Source of the DNA: Acanthacorydalis orientalis
Taxonomy: Eukaryota; Arthropoda; Insecta; Megaloptera; Corydalidae
Length of the DNA: 64,000 bases
Assembly: GCA_034766995.1 (NCBI GenBank)
Contig: CM068313.1
Span: 29,378,325-29,442,324, forward strand
Reading direction: 5' to 3'
The first letter of the stretch is position 1; every line of letters starts with the position of its first letter. This document shows, one piece after another, positions 63,911 through 64,000 of this stretch. The translations under genes and the position numbers were made by a program. The notes below the pieces were generated by a model, which searched no databases, was not told the origin of the DNA, and worked only from the letters and a program-made list of their open reading frames with translations.

Positions 63911-64000
63911 TAATATCTTCAAATTGGCACTAATTAAAAATTAGACGACAGTAGAAATGATACATGTCAGAAATGTAAATTTTAAAATGTATTTTTTTGT

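Overview
This window looks like nuclear DNA from an AT-rich invertebrate, most likely an arthropod. By eye roughly three quarters or more of the bases are A or T. Evidence for animal nuclear DNA: dozens of long (TA)n arrays, several degraded Tc1/mariner-type transposons, the 3' end of an RTE-like retrotransposon with a GAT-repeat tail, and no prokaryotic gene organisation. The retrotransposon end (EEAFIQQWIDRG-stop followed by GATGAT repeats) resembles elements I know from insects, including Lepidoptera, but the species cannot be fixed from this window.

I found no protein-coding gene, rRNA, tRNA or CRISPR array that I can support. Almost every long open frame is a translated (TA)n array (Tyr-Ile repeats) or sits in a transposon relic. 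The window reads as a gene desert: an intergenic region or a very large intron.

The desert has three textures. (1) Very AT-rich, low-information DNA with a (TA)n array every 1-2 kb. (2) About 25 short islands (about 150-600 bp) of clearly higher complexity and G+C, including many CpGs, e.g. near 2.2, 6.4, 7.6, 12.8, 20.9, 26.3, 27.6, 30.4, 34.2, 42.1, 45.4, 47.0, 48.3, 51.8, 54.1, 54.9, 56.4, 60.0, 61.0 and 63.8 kb. These look like candidate cis-regulatory or conserved noncoding elements, as expected around a developmental regulator, but conservation was not tested. (3) Transposon relics: three copies of one mariner deletion derivative (21.4, 24.8, 28.5 kb), a different mariner fragment (41.4 kb), two TA-flanked elements with pogo/Tigger-like inverted ends (32.0 and 38.3 kb), a short inverted-repeat element with repeated termini (33.6 kb), a roughly 75-bp-arm inverted repeat enclosing one of these (38.0-38.9 kb), and the RTE-like 3' end (56.8 kb).

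The best leads are: the inverted-repeat element at 33.6 kb; the nested inverted repeat at 38 kb; a near-consensus CTCF-type site beside a GC-rich island at 51.8 kb; two pre-miRNA-like hairpins at 36.12 and 56.40 kb; and the distribution of the islands themselves. Nothing here looks like a new multi-gene system.
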